64,000 bases of DNA from Flavobacterium pisciphilum (GTDB taxonomy: Bacteria > Bacteroidota > Bacteroidia > Flavobacteriales > Flavobacteriaceae). Within the stretch, counting starts at the first letter, position 1. Every line of letters starts with the position of its first letter. This document shows, piece by piece, positions 63,518 through 64,000 of the stretch. The stretch spans positions 4,092,001-4,156,000 of the forward strand of contig NZ_JAJJMO010000001.1 in assembly GCF_020905345.1 (NCBI RefSeq), read 5' to 3'. The notes under the pieces are model-generated. The model was not told the DNA's origin. It did no database searches and saw nothing but the letters and a program-made list of their open reading frames with translations. The position numbers were made by a program, and so were the translations under genes.

Positions 63518-64000
63518 ATGAAAATAAAACAATACAGAACGCAATTTATTCAAGAGCTTTCGGGGATTTATGATGTTCTGGAAGTAGAGAGTTTTTTCTA
63601 TTTAATTCTTGAAGAAAAAAGAAATCTCAAGCAAATAGATTTGGCTTTAAATCCTGATTTGACTTTTTCGGAACAAGAAATTGAGGAGTGGAGCGTGTTG
63701 GTTGCTGAATTAAAAAAAGAAATTCCGATTCAGTATTTATTAGGGAAGACTAATTTTTATGGATTGGATTTTGAGGTAAATTCAAATGTTTTGATTCCGC
63801 GACCTGAAACAGAAGAGTTGGTAGAGTGGATTGTAAAAGAAAATTCAAATATTGAAAAGCACAAAGAGTTAAAGATCTTGGATATAGGAACAGGGAGTGG
63901 TTGTATTGCAATTTCGCTGGCTAAGAACCTTCCAAAAGCTCAGGTTTCTGCTATTGATGTTTCGGAGAATGCTTTGGCCACTGCTAAGAAGAATGCTGAT
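63518..64000 (+). CDS. prmC: release-factor glutamine methyltransferase PrmC (3' end cut by window)
   Basis: 161 codons present, the C-terminal part lies outside. The N-terminal helical domain ends with QYLLGKTNFYGLDFEVNSNV, followed by LIPRPETEELVEWIV, the PrmC hallmark, and the SAM motif I LDIGTGSGCIAISLAKNLP. The catalytic NPPY is beyond the window edge. PrmC methylates the Gln of the GGQ motif in RF1 and RF2. Confidence 0.92.
   Translation, partial: MKIKQYRTQFIQELSGIYDVLEVESFFYLILEEKRNLKQIDLALNPDLTFSEQEIEEWSVLVAELKKEIPIQYLLGKTNFYGLDFEVNSNVLIPRPETEELVEWIVKENSNIEKHKELKILDIGTGSGCIAISLAKNLPKAQVSAIDVSENALATAKKNAD

Noticed and set aside
1-64000. Novel multi-gene defence, secretion or biosynthetic system
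   Set aside because: Nearly all genes belong to known core families in expected contexts; composition is uniform and no cluster of unknown genes was found.

Overview
The window is chromosomal core sequence from a member of the Bacteroidota, most likely Flavobacterium or a close relative. The signs are strongly AT-rich DNA, several promoters with the Bacteroidota -7 element TAnnTTTG, almost no Shine-Dalgarno sequences in front of genes, frequent intrinsic terminators of the stem plus T-run type, secretion signals ending in A/S-Q, and a flavobacterial gene order (rpsU-xerC-hpf-tRNAs-tuf-tRNA-secE-nusG-rplKAJL-rpoBC). The genus is inferred from general family knowledge; no database was searched.

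Layout. 1-3.2 kb: the end of an amino-acid permease, a membrane-anchored helix-hairpin-helix protein and an acyl-CoA dehydrogenase. 3.5-19 kb: the translation/transcription block, with rpsU (carrying a striking Shine-Dalgarno), a Xer recombinase, hpf, tRNA-Thr/Tyr/Thr, tuf, tRNA-Trp, secE, nusG, rplK, rplA, rplJ, rplL, rpoB, rpoC and a DUF3467 gene. 19-31 kb: prfC, a secreted GH13 alpha-amylase, a SurA-like PPIase, a MoxR ATPase and two unrelated-subfamily aconitases side by side. 31-38 kb: a Kelch protein, a LysM-NlpC/P60 wall hydrolase, DUF1801, a GT9 glycosyltransferase and an APC permease. 38-47 kb: alanine dehydrogenase with a divergent Lrp regulator, a long-form GAPDH, an HtrA protease, dapF, a GNAT, mltG, a lysozyme-like protein and an AGCS symporter. 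48-53 kb: the methylmalonyl-CoA mutase pair, an FtsB/DivIC-like gene and udk. 53-64 kb: a dienoyl-CoA reductase-like SDR, an aminotransferase, two TonB-C proteins separated by a decayed rsmI-like fragment, an RsmI-like methylase, a low-Mr phosphatase, dnaA, a thioesterase, YigZ, a HAD, ribD, a GNAT, a lipoprotein and the start of prmC.

Functionally the window joins protein synthesis and RNA polymerase with central carbon metabolism (aconitases, GAPDH, methylmalonyl-CoA mutase, acyl-CoA and alanine oxidation) and envelope upkeep (PPIase, HtrA, MltG, DapF, NlpC/P60, TonB-C proteins). I saw no prophage, insertion sequence, CRISPR array or defence island, and no convincing new multi-gene system. 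The observations most worth a second look are: (i) the lone strong Shine-Dalgarno at rpsU; (ii) a tandem duplication with a 720-bp offset that made the two TonB-C genes and left a frameshifted copy of the 3' end of the rsmI-like gene between them; (iii) two families of dispersed intergenic repeats; and (iv) a perfect LacI/CcpA-like operator palindrome with no sugar gene beside it.
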